Source: Gordonibacter sp. An230 (lineage in GTDB: Bacteria; Actinomycetota; Coriobacteriia; Coriobacteriales; Eggerthellaceae). Taken from it: 64,000 bases of DNA. Shown here piece after piece: positions 19,486-28,535 of the stretch (positions within the stretch are counted from its first letter, which is position 1; the number at the start of each line of letters is the position of its first letter). The stretch lies in assembly GCF_002159915.1 (NCBI RefSeq), contig NZ_NFJP01000001.1, positions 62,001-126,000 of the forward strand, in the 5' to 3' direction. Position numbers and translations under genes: made by a program. Below the pieces are notes generated by a model, which saw only the letters and a list, made by a program, of their open reading frames with translations, was not told the origin of the DNA and ran no database searches.

Positions 19486-20250
19486 CTATCCGACGCGCTC
19501 TCCGGGATGCGTCCATTGACCGTGCCGTTTCGTACGGGGGCCGCGTTGGATGGCGAAGACGGGACAGCGGTGCAGGCAGCCGAGGCATTGCGCGCACGTG
19601 CTGCTTGCCCAGACGGGCATCCCCTCGCTCATGCGGATGGCGTCCGAGGGGCACTCGCGTGCGCACCTGCCGCAGCCTATGCACGCGTCGCTCACCGAGA
19701 AGGGGGCGGTGGAGCGGCCGCGTCTCCATAGGGCGTGGATGGCGCGCGCCTCGAGCAGCGGACCTGTTCGAAGGCGGTAGGACCCTTCCTCCCGTCTGCG
19801 GATGCGCGCCGCGATGTCGTCGATGCGCGTGTCGGCTTCGCGCGTGATGCGCAAAGCGCGCTCGCGGTCGGACACATCGAACCAAGGCGTCCACGTGTCC
19901 ACCATGCGCACACCGAAGGCGGCGGCCAGCCGGATGCCGTGCCTTTTCAGGGCCTTTGCGGTCATGGCTCGCGTCGTGCCGCTGAAGTTGCCGAACGTGG
20001 CTACGAGGTAGACATAGGGTTCGCCTTCGACGTCCAGTTCGAGCGCGTCGAGGAAGTCGGACATGAGGGTGGGCAGCCCCATGAAGTATGTCGGTGTGAC
20101 GAGGCCGAGCGGCTCGCCCGCCGGCAGCGCGAACGAGGTGCGGCTCTCCGCGCGGCAGTCCAAGACGGAGACGGCGGTGTCGTCGAGTGCCGCGGCGAGC
20201 CGTTTGGCCGCGTGCCGGCTGTTTCCGGTGGCCGAATAGTAGAAGATCAT
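19486..20250 (-). CDS. EFR1-type flavodoxin/2[4Fe-4S] ferredoxin
   Basis: The 254-residue protein has an N-terminal flavodoxin-like domain (IFYYSATGNSRHAAKRLA binds the FMN phosphate; TPTYFMGLPTLMSDFL follows) and a C-terminal ferredoxin with two clusters, CIGCGRCARECP and CAQCLGCLHRCP. Proteins of this shape transfer electrons in anaerobes; no specific partner is known. The start at 20250 follows GGGAGGA; an upstream in-frame extension lacks flavodoxin features. It is divergent from a TetR gene 262 bp away, which probably controls it. Confidence 0.87.
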   Translation of the reverse strand: MIFYYSATGNSRHAAKRLAAALDDTAVSVLDCRAESRTSFALPAGEPLGLVTPTYFMGLPTLMSDFLDALELDVEGEPYVYLVATFGNFSGTTRAMTAKALKRHGIRLAAAFGVRMVDTWTPWFDVSDRERALRITREADTRIDDIAARIRRREEGSYRLRTGPLLEARAIHALWRRGRSTAPFSVSDACIGCGRCARECPSDAIRMSEGMPVWASSTCAQCLGCLHRCPVFAIQRGPRTKRHGQWTHPGERVG

Positions 20251-20410
20251 CGTATCCTCCCGTGTGCGCGCCATCGCGTTTCGCCCTCGTTGCGGCCTCG
20301 CTCTGCCTTCGTTGGCCGGAAGGGCGCAATGCGGGGGCGGGCTCGGTTTCGAGCGCTTGCCAAGAACCGGGGACAACCATAGAATGCCGTGCGAAGCGAT
20401 GCAAGAGACA

Positions 20411-20495
20411 GGTTGACCCGTTTTGCCCATCGTTGGACGGATCGGTCGAAACTGTCCATGTTCGAATCGGCTGCGGTTATGGTCGGGTCAAAATC
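20411..20495. promoter_or_regulatory. Divergent promoter/operator region of EFR1 and TetR genes
   Basis: TTGACCC (about 20413-20419) and GGGTCAA (about 20485-20491) form an inverted pair flanking the centre of the divergent gap. This is a candidate operator for the TetR protein. Confidence 0.35.
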
Positions 20496-20512
20496 GGGCC
20501 AGGGGGGTTGGG

Positions 20513-21082
20513 ATGAAATACGACGTGACGAAAAAGCCCACGCGCGGGGCGCAGCGCACGCTCGATGCGTTCTCCCGTGCGCTATTGGAGCTGGTGGCCG
20601 AGCAGCCGTTCGAGCGGGTGACGGTGAACGAGCTGTGCCAGCGTGCGGGGTATCCGCGCGCGACGTTCTACAACTACTTCGATGACAAGTTCGATCTGCT
20701 GAACTACGGGTGGTCGCGTGTCGTTGCGCATCTGCGGGCGAAGGAGGACCCTTCGATGGGCGCGGAGGAGAGCCTGCATGCGCATTTCGACCGCGCTTAC
20801 GACCTCTGTGCCGCCCATCTCGACGTGGTGAGGCGCACGCTTGCCTGCAACGAGGATTCAGGCTATCTGCTCAGCTGCCTGCGCGGCATCGTGCGCGCCG
20901 AGGTGCGTGCCGCCATGCGCGCCTGTCCGGCACGTATGGCGGGACCGGTGCCGACCGGTCTGGTTGCCGATCATTTTGCCAACACGCTGCTCCTCGTGTT
21001 GGAGTGGAGCCTTTTGGGCGACCGTCCCTGCACGAAGGTCCAGGCTCATAGCCACCTGCATCATCTGCTGGCCGGCGTGTGA
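20513..21082 (+). CDS. TetR/AcrR-family regulator
   Basis: The 189-residue protein has an N-terminal helix-turn-helix (residues about 8-55: TVNELCQRAGYPRATFYNYF followed by DDKFDLL), the classic TetR DNA-binding signature. The C-terminal ligand domain is alpha-helical and unlike the other TetR in this window. ATG 20513 follows GGGGGGTTGG. Because it is divergent from the ferredoxin gene, it most likely represses that gene and itself. The inducer is unknown. Confidence 0.88.
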   Translation: MKYDVTKKPTRGAQRTLDAFSRALLELVAEQPFERVTVNELCQRAGYPRATFYNYFDDKFDLLNYGWSRVVAHLRAKEDPSMGAEESLHAHFDRAYDLCAAHLDVVRRTLACNEDSGYLLSCLRGIVRAEVRAAMRACPARMAGPVPTGLVADHFANTLLLVLEWSLLGDRPCTKVQAHSHLHHLLAGV

Positions 21083-21622
21083 GCGCCCCGTCATTTGGCT
21101 CGCGGAGGAGCGCTGCCGGCGCGCCCGCTGCGGGCAAGGCAGGCTGCGTATCGGGGGGCGCGGGGTGGGGCTGGCGTGGACGGCTGCGCATGGGGAGGAG
21201 CGGGATCGGCGGGACAGCTTTGCATGGGGGATTGGCGGGATTGGCGGGGCAGTTGCGCATTTCGGCATTCTGCACATAGCCGCCCGCTCCGCGTCAGCTT
21301 CGCCGTGCGTCTGATCGTCACTGCGACATCGCGCCGTGCACCGTCATCGTTGCAGCATCCTGTCACGCATCTGCCCGTCGCCGTGGTATGCGTCGCATGC
21401 CCGCTACCGTTGCGGCGTCCTGTCGCGCGCCTCGAGGGTGTCGTCCGCTCCGGCGAGCGCCGCCCGCTCCTCCGCTGCGACGCGGTGCGGCAAAGTGCGT
21501 GATGTCGGCCTCGTTTTTTGCCGCATTCCTTCGCCGCGCTGTATCATGCGCACGTAAGAAGTGCGCGACGCCGGCGCGGTCGGTCCGGCTGCGTTCTCGC
21601 ATGCGAAAGGAGGCGGTGGCGA
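21083..21622. other. Spacer with G-rich short repeats, no gene
   Basis: Contains imperfect repeats of GGGATTGGCGGG around 21170-21255. No convincing coding frame was found. Confidence 0.5.
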
Positions 21623-21967
21623 ATGGCGGTAAGGCAAGGCGAGCTGGTGGCACGTTGCCCCTATGTTTCCAAGGTGCAGGCGGTGGTGGGCGGCAGATGG
21701 AAGATCGAGCTGCTGTACTATATCGGCATCAAGGGCGTGCGGCGTTTCGGCGCTATCAAGCGCTGCGTCGGAGGCATCTCCGATTCGACGCTTTCCAAGC
21801 AGTTGCGAGAGCTGGAGCGCGACGGCCTTATCTCGCGTCACGACTTCGGCGAGATGCCGCCACGTGTGGAGTACCGCCTCACGCCGCGCGGCGAGGGCTT
21901 TGTTCCCGTGTTGGAGGCGCTGCGCGAGTGGGGAGAACGGGAGTTCGCCGAGGAAGAGCCGTCGTAG
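21623..21967 (+). CDS. HxlR-family winged-helix regulator
   Basis: The 114-residue protein matches the compact HxlR family: CPYVSKVQAVVGGRWKIELLYYI near the N-terminus, including the typical Cys; FGAIKRCVGGISDSTLSKQLRELERDGLI as recognition helix; then a wing with RVEYRLTPRGEGFVPVL. Start ATG 21623 follows AAAGGAGG. Many HxlR proteins sense redox state or aldehydes through the N-terminal cysteine, but the signal here is unknown. No divergent target gene is adjacent. Confidence 0.9.
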   Translation: MAVRQGELVARCPYVSKVQAVVGGRWKIELLYYIGIKGVRRFGAIKRCVGGISDSTLSKQLRELERDGLISRHDFGEMPPRVEYRLTPRGEGFVPVLEALREWGEREFAEEEPS

Positions 21968-21991
21968 GCGCCTGTGCGCGGCCCGACGCGG

Positions 21992-22005
21992 TACAATAGG
22001 GGCGA
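21992..22005 (+). promoter_or_regulatory. -10 box seven bases before an ATG, upstream of purE
   Basis: TACAAT at 21992-21997 precedes ATG 22005 by seven bases. The ATG opens a 97-codon basic frame of doubtful coding value, so this may simply be the purE promoter with a long 5' UTR. Confidence 0.35.
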
Positions 22006-22023
22006 TGGCTCCTGCGCATCGGA

Positions 22024-22039
22024 TGTTGCATGTGAAACA
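22024..22039. promoter_or_regulatory. parS-like site, two mismatches
   Basis: TGTTGCATGTGAAACA differs from parS at two positions; it lies between the HxlR gene and purE. Confidence 0.4.
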
Positions 22040-22336
22040 CCTGATCGCTGATAGGGGCGCGCTGCCGGTCGGAGCGTGCGGCGGCATTGCGTGGAAAGCG
22101 GCGCGGGCAGTGCGCTCGGGAGCGTCGCGCGAAACGAGTCGCGCGAGTGCGTCGTTTGGAAGCCATCGCACGGGATATGCCGCAGGGAATCGCCGCGCAA
22201 AATGCGCCGCGCGGAAGTCGCCGCACGGATGCGCAGATCCCTGGGGTTTTGGCGCGCGGGCTGCGCGGAAGGGGCGTGCGGAAGGCGCCACGTAGACGGG
22301 CAGCGCGGTTGAAAGGATTTTCGGGAAGGAACGCAC

Positions 22337-22807
22337 ATGGTTTGTGAAAAGGGTAAGCCGGTGGTGGGCATCATCATGGGAAGCACGTCGGACATGCCGG
22401 CGATGGAGCCGTGCATGCAGCAACTGGAGGAGTTCGGCGTGCCGTACGAGGTGAAGGTGGCAAGCGCGCACCGCAAGCCGGCCGAGGTGCACGAGTGGGC
22501 GAGCGGCGCGCACGAGCGCGGCATCCGCGTCATCATCGCGGCGGCGGGCAAGGCGGCGCATCTGGGCGGCGTCGTGGCGGCCTACACTCCGAACCCGGTG
22601 ATCACCGTTCCTATGAAGACGAGCGACCTCGGCGGCCTCGACTCGCTGCTGTCGATGGTGCAGATGCCCAGCGGCGTGCCGGTGGCGTGCGTTGCCATCA
22701 ACGGCGCGAAGAACGCCGCTATTCTGGCTGTGCAGATGCTGGGCACCGGTTGTGATGGCGCGCGCCAGAAGATTATCGACTTCAAAGCCGCGATGGCCGA
22801 GGCGTAA
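22337..22807 (+). CDS. purE: N5-carboxyaminoimidazole ribonucleotide mutase, class I PurE
   Basis: The 156-residue enzyme converts N5-CAIR to CAIR in purine synthesis. It shows the PurE signatures GIIMGSTSDMP, ASAHRKP and AAAGKAAHLGGVVAAYT, the last including the catalytic region. Length is normal. Start ATG 22337 follows GGGAAGGA. It is not next to purK, purC or purA, so regulation is probably by its own promoter. Confidence 0.97.
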   Translation: MVCEKGKPVVGIIMGSTSDMPAMEPCMQQLEEFGVPYEVKVASAHRKPAEVHEWASGAHERGIRVIIAAAGKAAHLGGVVAAYTPNPVITVPMKTSDLGGLDSLLSMVQMPSGVPVACVAINGAKNAAILAVQMLGTGCDGARQKIIDFKAAMAEA

Positions 22808-23376
22808 GCAACGCGGAAGCACGTGCGCCTTTGCGGTGCGCTCGGCGGGCGGCGCATGGAAATCGTCCGAGGGAGGGCGAAGACGCCCGGATACTCGCCG
22901 AGCGCCGTGCGGGAAGGAGCAGTTCCCGCTGAGAGGCGTGCGGCAAAAAGAGGCCGCCCTCAGGGTTGCGTGCGGAAAGCGGCATGGCCCTCTTTGAGGA
23001 GAGTCGAGTGATTGGGGGCAGATATCCGCCAGCTTGCGCGGAGGTTGCGCGATGCTTTTGGCGGGCAGCGTGCGAGAGCGCCGAAGCGCGCAACGTCGTA
23101 GCACGGAGTCTTCCGAGATGCATGGTGTCCGGTGTCCGCGCGAAGTCGTTACGAGAAGTCGTTATGGACGGAAGCTTGCGCGCGGGTGGTTCCGATGTGC
23201 GGCTCGGGTCGCGCTGATGCGGAAGAGCGGCTGCGTCCAAGAGGCCGATCACTTTGGCGATGTCGGTAGCACGGTGCGGCTGCGGTGGGTGCGGGGCGCG
23301 GAGACGTGCGGTTTGACCGCGCCCCGTCGAATGTCGCGACCTTTGGCGCAGCGCTTGCGGATGATCGCGAGCTTGG
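22808..23376. other. Spacer, no gene seen
   Basis: Frames here are GC-biased shadows with no start signals; no repeat or hairpin of note. Confidence 0.5.
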
Positions 23377-23676
23377 TTAGTCGCCGAACTCGAAAAGGTC
23401 GCTCAAAAAGTCGCCGCGTCGCTTTTTCTTGTGGTGCTCGCGGTAGTCGTCATCGTATCGAGGATGTTTGTCGAAACGCTTTTCCGAGCGCCGGTAGCCT
23501 TCATCGTAGCCCATCGGTTGCGTATGCGGGGCGGCGGTGGGCGCCGAAGAGCGCTCGATGATCTTGTCCAACTCGCCGCGATCAAGCCAAACGCCGCGAC
23601 ATTGTGGGCAATAGTCGATTTCGATTCCTTGGCGCTCGCTCATAACCAGGTCGACATTGCAGAGAGGACATTTCAT
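23377..23676 (-). CDS. Small zinc-ribbon protein (zf-TFIIB type)
   Basis: The 99-residue protein starts MKCPLCNVDLVMSE and continues IDYCPQCRGVWLDRGELD, the two Cx2C knuckles and the WLDRGEL helix of the zf-TFIIB family. The C-terminal half is low complexity, rich in Arg, Lys, His and Asp, and ends SDLFEFGD. The start at 23676 places the first knuckle at residues 3-6. The role of these proteins is not established. It is divergent from iorA, with a parS site in the intervening 330 bp. Confidence 0.85.
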   Translation of the reverse strand: MKCPLCNVDLVMSERQGIEIDYCPQCRGVWLDRGELDKIIERSSAPTAAPHTQPMGYDEGYRRSEKRFDKHPRYDDDYREHHKKKRRGDFLSDLFEFGD

Positions 23677-23950
23677 GCGATACCTGCTTTCTCTCGAATC
23701 GCTGAGGCGTAGAGAAATGGTACCGAAATCTCGTCTGCATCTCTGCATGCCGCAGAAACCGTTACTTCGATTTGACAATCTCGAACTCCGTCAAGCGCCG
23801 TCTTGCGTGCTTTTTCGCGCGGCGGCATCCTCGGGCTGCGAACGTTCGCCGGCTCTTTTTCGGTCTGCGCTTCGTCCGCATGCCCAGCAAGCCCCTTTCG
23901 CAGATGTCTTCTGGCGGCTTCAGGTGCTTTTGCTATCATGGCGGAAACGA

Positions 23951-23966
23951 TGTTTCACGTGAAACA
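23951..23966. promoter_or_regulatory. parS site just upstream of iorA
   Basis: Perfect TGTTTCACGTGAAACA, 36 bp before the iorA start; symmetry extends to GATG/CATC. Confidence 0.85.
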
Positions 23967-24002
23967 TCCGTTCAGGTGACGAGAGTGGGGCGGGCGAGGG
24001 CA

Positions 24003-27000
24003 ATGGCGAAGAAGCTGCTGATGGGCAACGAGGCGTTCGCGCATGCGGCGCTGGAGGCGGGCGTGCGCGTGGCGGCGGGGTATCCCGGCACGCCGTCGTC
24101 GGAGGTTATCGAGACGATCGCGAAGCTGCACGCTGCCGGAAGCGCGCGCGGCGTGCATGTGGAGTGGTCGACGAACGAGAAAGCTGCGCTCGAGCTTTTG
24201 GCCGGTGCGTCATACGCCGGCGCGCGCTGCTTGTTCACGTGCAAGCAGGTGGGGCTGAACGTGGCGAGCGACGCTCTCATGAGCCTGAACTACGTGGGCG
24301 TGAAAGGCGGCCTCGTGCTGTTCGTGGCCGACGATCCCGGCCCCATCTCGTCGCAGACCGAACAGGATACGCGCCGGTTCGCCTCCTTTGCAAAACTGCC
24401 GGTGCTCGACCCTTCCACGCCTGAAGAGGGCTTCGCCATGGTGAAAGCTGCGTTCGATCTGTCCGAGCGTTACGGCACGCCCGTCATCGTGCGGCCCACG
24501 ACGCGCATCTGCCACGCTTCGACGTTCTTCGAGGTGGCCGACGTCACCGAAGCGCGTCCCGTTCCCGATGAGGGTTTCGTGCGCGATTCCAAATGGGTGA
24601 TCTTCCCCCGGCGTGCATGGGAGGCCCATGGCGAGATCAACGAGCGGCTGGGGCTGATCGCGCGCGATTTTTGCGCGGATCCCGTTTTGGCGGCGTTCAA
24701 TGCGCTTGTTGAGATGCCGGAGAGCGGCGCGGCGAAAGAGCATGCTGGGGCGGAAGAAGGCGGTAGTGCGGAAGAACTCGGCGCGATGCAGGAATCCCGC
24801 GCGGAGAAGGCGCACGTCGCCGCGGAAGGACGCGCTGTTGCGGAAGGGAGTGCCGTTGCGGGAGGGGTCCATGCGGAGAAGGCGTGCGCCGCAATGGGCG
24901 TTCCGCACGAAATGCCCGCCGACGAAAAAGCCATTCGCGAAGGAAGCGCCCTTCGGAAGGACGCCGCCGAAAAAAGCGGCAGCGAATCGGGGACCGATGG
25001 AGAAGCTGTTGGCGATCCGCGCGTGGGCATTCTTGCGGGGGGCGTGTCGGCGGCATACGCGCGCGAGGCGCTGCGGATGTTGGCCGAGCGCGTTGCAGCG
25101 GGCATAACGGTCGCGGTGGGTGCGACTGCTGCAGCAGGCGCGACGGCTGCTGCGGCTGTGGCGGACGCAACGGTTGCAGCTTCGGCGGCGCCGGCAACAG
25201 GCGCAGCGGTTGCCGCTGCGGATGCACAGCCGTCGTCGGAGGCGGCGTCCGTCGTGTTGCCAGCGTTTCGGTTCATGCAGGTGGGAACGCCGTACCCCTT
25301 CCCCGAAGACGCGGTGGCGCGCTTCGCCGAGGGCTTAGAGCGCGTGCTGGTGTTGGAAGAGCTCGATAACGTGCTGGAAGATGGCTTGCTGGTGCTGGCG
25401 GGCAAGGGTCGCGCGGCATGCGAGGTGTGCGGGCGGCTGACCGGTGACGCGCGTGACCGCGGTGAGAACGACGTGGACGACATCGCGCTCCGCATCGCAC
25501 GCTTTTTGGGCGCTGATGCGCTCATCTCGAGCACGTCGGATGTTTCACATGAAACATCCCCATCCGTTTCCCCTCTGCCTTCTTCTGTATTGCCTGCCTT
25601 CGCGGCATCCGATCCCGGTTCCTCATCGTCTTTCAAGGCTTCCGACGGGCGGGTTGCGAATGCCGTTCCTATGCTCGCGTCCGCATCCAATTCCGCATCG
25701 TCTTTCGTTGCAGAACCGCTTGCTCCCCCTTGCAGCGCATCCGTCGCGGAAGCGGATGCGGCGACTGTTGCGGTTTCTGTAAATTCAGCGCCCTCGGCCC
25801 CTCCGGCGCCCGCCATGGCTTCGGAGGCCGCTGCGCCCTCGGCATGCGCTGGACCTTCGGTGCCTTCCGCGCCCTCGGTGGTCATGGCATCTTCGGACAT
25901 CCTTGCGGCCGATTCCGTTTCGGCTCTTCGTGCGTCCGCTGCGCGCTCATGCGGAGAGGGCGCAGCGGACGCGTTTGACGCGCCTCTTCCCGTGCGTCCT
26001 CCGGTTCTGTGCGCAGGCTGCCCGCATCGCGGCAGCTTTTACGCGGTGAAACGTGCGCTTGGGAAAACGCCCGCCGTGCTGTGCGGCGACATCGGCTGCT
26101 ACACGCTAGGCAACGCCAAACCGCTCGATGCGGTGGACACGTGCTTGTGCATGGGCGCGGGCATCACGATGGCGCAGGGCTTCGCCGTGGCAGAACCGCA
26201 GAAGAAGCACGTGGCGTTCGTGGGCGATTCCACGTTCTTCGCCAGCGGGCTGACCGGCATCGTGAACGCCGTGTACAACGGCCACGACATCACCGTGTGC
26301 GTGCTTGACAACGCCACCACCGCCATGACCGGTTCGCAACCCCATCCCGGTACGGGCGCAACGCTGATGGGACCGCGTCGCGCGCCGTTGTCCATCCGGC
26401 GCGTGCTCGAGGCCTTCGGCGTCGAATGTATCGTGCGGGCCGATCCGCTCGACCTCGCTGCGGCCGAAGAGGCGGCGCGCGAGGCGCTGTCGTTTGAGGG
26501 TCCGTCGGCCATCCTGTTCGAGAGCCCGTGCGTGCAGCTGGTGCGCCCCGGCGCTCCGGCGCAGGTGGACGCGGATGTATGCACAGGCTGCAAGAAGTGC
26601 ATCACCGCGATCGGCTGTCCCGGCATCGGCTTCGATGCGGACGCTCGCGGCCCGAGGAGCCGCGAGCGCGGTCAGGCGTTCGTGGACGTGAGCCTCTGCA
26701 ACGGCTGCGGCCTTTGCGTGCAGGTGTGTCCGTTCGGCGCGCTGGGAATTCCCGTGCTGCAAACAGACGTTTTATGCGAATCATCCGATGGGAAGGCGCT
26801 GGGTGCTTCGTCGGATTTGTCGATTCGGTGTCAGCCAGCGGAAAAGCTTGCGGTGGAAAGTCCTGCTTCGGCAAATGGGAGCGCGGCGGAATGCGAGATC
26901 GCCGTACGGACGTCGATGGAAGACCTGTCAGTGGGAAACCTGTCGAAAGGATCGTCGATTGGGAAGCTGCCGACGGAGAAGCTTCCATCGACGGGGAAGA

Positions 27001-27029
27001 TGCGGACGGAAAGGGGCTTTCGTGCGTAA
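24003..27029 (+). CDS. iorA: Indolepyruvate ferredoxin oxidoreductase, alpha subunit, with large low-complexity inserts
   Basis: IorA/IorB oxidise aryl pyruvates to aryl-acetyl-CoA with ferredoxin as acceptor. At 1,008 residues this one is about 400 longer than usual. The core is intact: N-terminal pyrimidine-binding domain (residues 1-237, with AGYPGTPSSEV), TPP domain from about 669 (LCAGCPHRGSFYAVKRALG, GDIGCYTLG, GDSTFFASG, LDNATTAMTGSQPHPG), and two ferredoxin motifs near 860 (CTGCKKC) and 899 (CNGCGLCVQVCP). Inserts lie at about 238-336 (Ala/Glu-rich), 366-421 (Ala-rich), 503-667 (Ser/Ala/Pro-rich, containing a parS-like sequence) and 921-1008 (tail). They fall between domains, so the enzyme could still fold. 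Start ATG 24003 follows GGGCGAGGG. iorB overlaps by eight bases. Confidence 0.9.
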   Translation: MAKKLLMGNEAFAHAALEAGVRVAAGYPGTPSSEVIETIAKLHAAGSARGVHVEWSTNEKAALELLAGASYAGARCLFTCKQVGLNVASDALMSLNYVGVKGGLVLFVADDPGPISSQTEQDTRRFASFAKLPVLDPSTPEEGFAMVKAAFDLSERYGTPVIVRPTTRICHASTFFEVADVTEARPVPDEGFVRDSKWVIFPRRAWEAHGEINERLGLIARDFCADPVLAAFNALVEMPESGAAKEHAGAEEGGSAEELGAMQESRAEKAHVAAEGRAVAEGSAVAGGVHAEKACAAMGVPHEMPADEKAIREGSALRKDAAEKSGSESGTDGEAVGDPRVGILAGGVSAAYAREALRMLAERVAAGITVAVGATAAAGATAAAAVADATVAASAAPATGAAVAAADAQPSSEAASVVLPAFRFMQVGTPYPFPEDAVARFAEGLERVLVLEELDNVLEDGLLVLAGKGRAACEVCGRLTGDARDRGENDVDDIALRIARFLGADALISSTSDVSHETSPSVSPLPSSVLPAFAASDPGSSSSFKASDGRVANAVPMLASASNSASSFVAEPLAPPCSASVAEADAATVAVSVNSAPSAPPAPAMASEAAAPSACAGPSVPSAPSVVMASSDILAADSVSALRASAARSCGEGAADAFDAPLPVRPPVLCAGCPHRGSFYAVKRALGKTPAVLCGDIGCYTLGNAKPLDAVDTCLCMGAGITMAQGFAVAEPQKKHVAFVGDSTFFASGLTGIVNAVYNGHDITVCVLDNATTAMTGSQPHPGTGATLMGPRRAPLSIRRVLEAFGVECIVRADPLDLAAAEEAAREALSFEGPSAILFESPCVQLVRPGAPAQVDADVCTGCKKCITAIGCPGIGFDADARGPRSRERGQAFVDVSLCNGCGLCVQVCPFGALGIPVLQTDVLCESSDGKALGASSDLSIRCQPAEKLAVESPASANGSAAECEIAVRTSMEDLSVGNLSKGSSIGKLPTEKLPSTGKMRTERGFRA
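25541..25556. promoter_or_regulatory. parS-like site inside iorA, one mismatch
   Basis: TGTTTCACATGAAACA differs from parS at a single position and is translated as part of the third low-complexity insert (VSHET). Confidence 0.55.
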
Positions 27030-27618
27030 CGTGCTGTTGACGGGCGTGGGTGGGCAGGGAACCGTTCTTGCGGCAAAGGTGCTGGCTCAGGCTGCGCAGG
27101 AGAAGGGCTGGCAAGTGCGCACGGCCGAAACGATCGGCATGGCGCAGCGTGGCGGTAGCGTGGTGTCGCATGTGCGAATGGGCGATGCGAGTGAGGAGGT
27201 GCTCGCACCGTTGGTGGCGCATGGCACGGCCGATCTCGTCATTGCGTTCGAGCCGGCCGAAGGCGCGCGCGTGCTTTCGTATCTTGCGCCTGATGGCGTG
27301 CTGGTTTCCGCCACCACGGCTATACAGCCGGTGACGGCGGCGTTGTCGAACGAGCCGTACCGAGGAGAAGAGGTGGTGATCCGTTTGAACGCGCTTTTGA
27401 ACGACGGTACCGCGCGGCGTTTTGTGGCGGTAGACGACGAGCGTATCCTACGGCAGACGGGCGGTCGCAAGGCGCTCAACACCGTGTTGCTGGCGTGTGC
27501 GCTGAACACAGGAAGGCTTCCTCTGACCCTCGACGATCTGCGCCGTGCGATCTGCACGTGCGTGAAACCCCAGTTCGTCGATATCAACTTGGCTGCTATC
27601 GCCGCTGCGGTCTCGTGA
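27022..27618 (+). CDS. iorB: Indolepyruvate ferredoxin oxidoreductase, beta subunit
   Basis: The 198-residue protein is the gamma-type domain of the pyruvate:ferredoxin oxidoreductase family: VLLTGVGGQGTVLAAKVLAQAA at the N-terminus, then AETIGMAQRGGSVVSHVRMG. The start is GTG 27022, eight bases inside the end of iorA, with AAAGGGG before it; this is the only start that gives the conserved N-terminus. Length is normal, with no insertions unlike its partner. It forms one operon with iorA and acts in aromatic amino acid fermentation. Confidence 0.93.
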   Translation: MRNVLLTGVGGQGTVLAAKVLAQAAQEKGWQVRTAETIGMAQRGGSVVSHVRMGDASEEVLAPLVAHGTADLVIAFEPAEGARVLSYLAPDGVLVSATTAIQPVTAALSNEPYRGEEVVIRLNALLNDGTARRFVAVDDERILRQTGGRKALNTVLLACALNTGRLPLTLDDLRRAICTCVKPQFVDINLAAIAAAVS

Positions 27619-28535
27619 TGACGCTTCCACAGCATGTGCATCGAAGAGCGAAACGGCGCGGCCATCCCAGGGGGTAGCAACAAGTTCGCAAGCTGGTTGC
27701 GCGAGTGAGCGCAACTCGCTTTCGAGCGTTTCGTTCTTTGATAGGCTTCCCTTCATGCTTGCTTGTGGTCGCCATCGGCCGAACGTTCTCGATGGGAGGG
27801 TGCCTGTCCTTGAGCGACCATGACCCGTCGTGATGCGCTACTTCGATCTGGCATGCCCGTATGATAGCCGTTGCAGTGGCGCTCACTACGGATTGGTGCG
27901 CTCGCAAGATATCTGAAATGAGAGCAATCCCTTCGTGACGTTGCCCAATCGGGCGCCTCATTTGTCGTGTCCGAAAAAGAGTGAGGTGGCTGATGGGCGG
28001 ATGCGAACCGCTTGCAAACATAGAGCAGACCGAAACCGTACGCCTCTCGGTCGCAAAGGGCTTCGCTCGAGCATAGAGGGCAAATCTCGATCCGGGGTGG
28101 GGAAGGCGCGAAAGCGACGGTTTCCGAGCGAGGCGAGCCTGGTTTGCTTGACGTTTCGTGCGGTGGGGGGGGGGCTTTCGCAGCTTCATTATTGAAGTCG
28201 TCTGTCCTCGTGATTCGTTTGCGTGTCGTGCGCCTCTTTGTTGGGCGCACGACGAGGACCGCACGCCCCACGCGATGTCCACCGTCCTTTTAATGCCGAC
28301 ACAAAGCGTGCGGCGAAGACGGGGATGCACATATCATACGTTTTCCCATCAAAGTGCCGATGAGAATTCGAAGGGTCAAGAAACGCGGGAATCCAAAAAA
28401 GCATTACTTACTGTTCGTTTATTGTGCGCTTGCTAAATCAAAACGTTTGGCATAGCATAGCGGAGATTATATTCGTGCACATCACAAGTAATTCGAACCA
28501 TGTGACGCCATTTTCGGAAAAGAAAGGAGGAGGAG
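27619..28535. other. 0.9 kb spacer with a ten-G tract, no confirmed gene
   Basis: A run of ten G lies at 28165-28174. On the minus strand a frame starting MKLRKPPP near 28192 enters this run, and after a frame change would continue into a Cys-containing stretch (ICPLC). Coding is not established. Weak promoter-like TTGGCA/TATATT sequences lie at about 28447-28475 before the surface protein gene. Confidence 0.45.
28165..28174. repeat. Homopolymer of ten G (intergenic)
   Basis: Same length as the tracts inside the two surface-protein genes, and 370 bp upstream of the first one. Confidence 0.85.

Noticed and set aside
22005-22295. 97-codon frame starting at a leaderless-like ATG before purE
   Set aside because: Highly basic, overlaps a parS-like site and looks like a 5' UTR; not listed as a gene.
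27753-28271. Minus-strand frame with a CPLC...C pattern reminiscent of a transposase zinc ribbon
   Set aside because: The pattern is short, the remainder resembles no known transposase and no terminal repeats are visible; kept only as a note under the third G tract.
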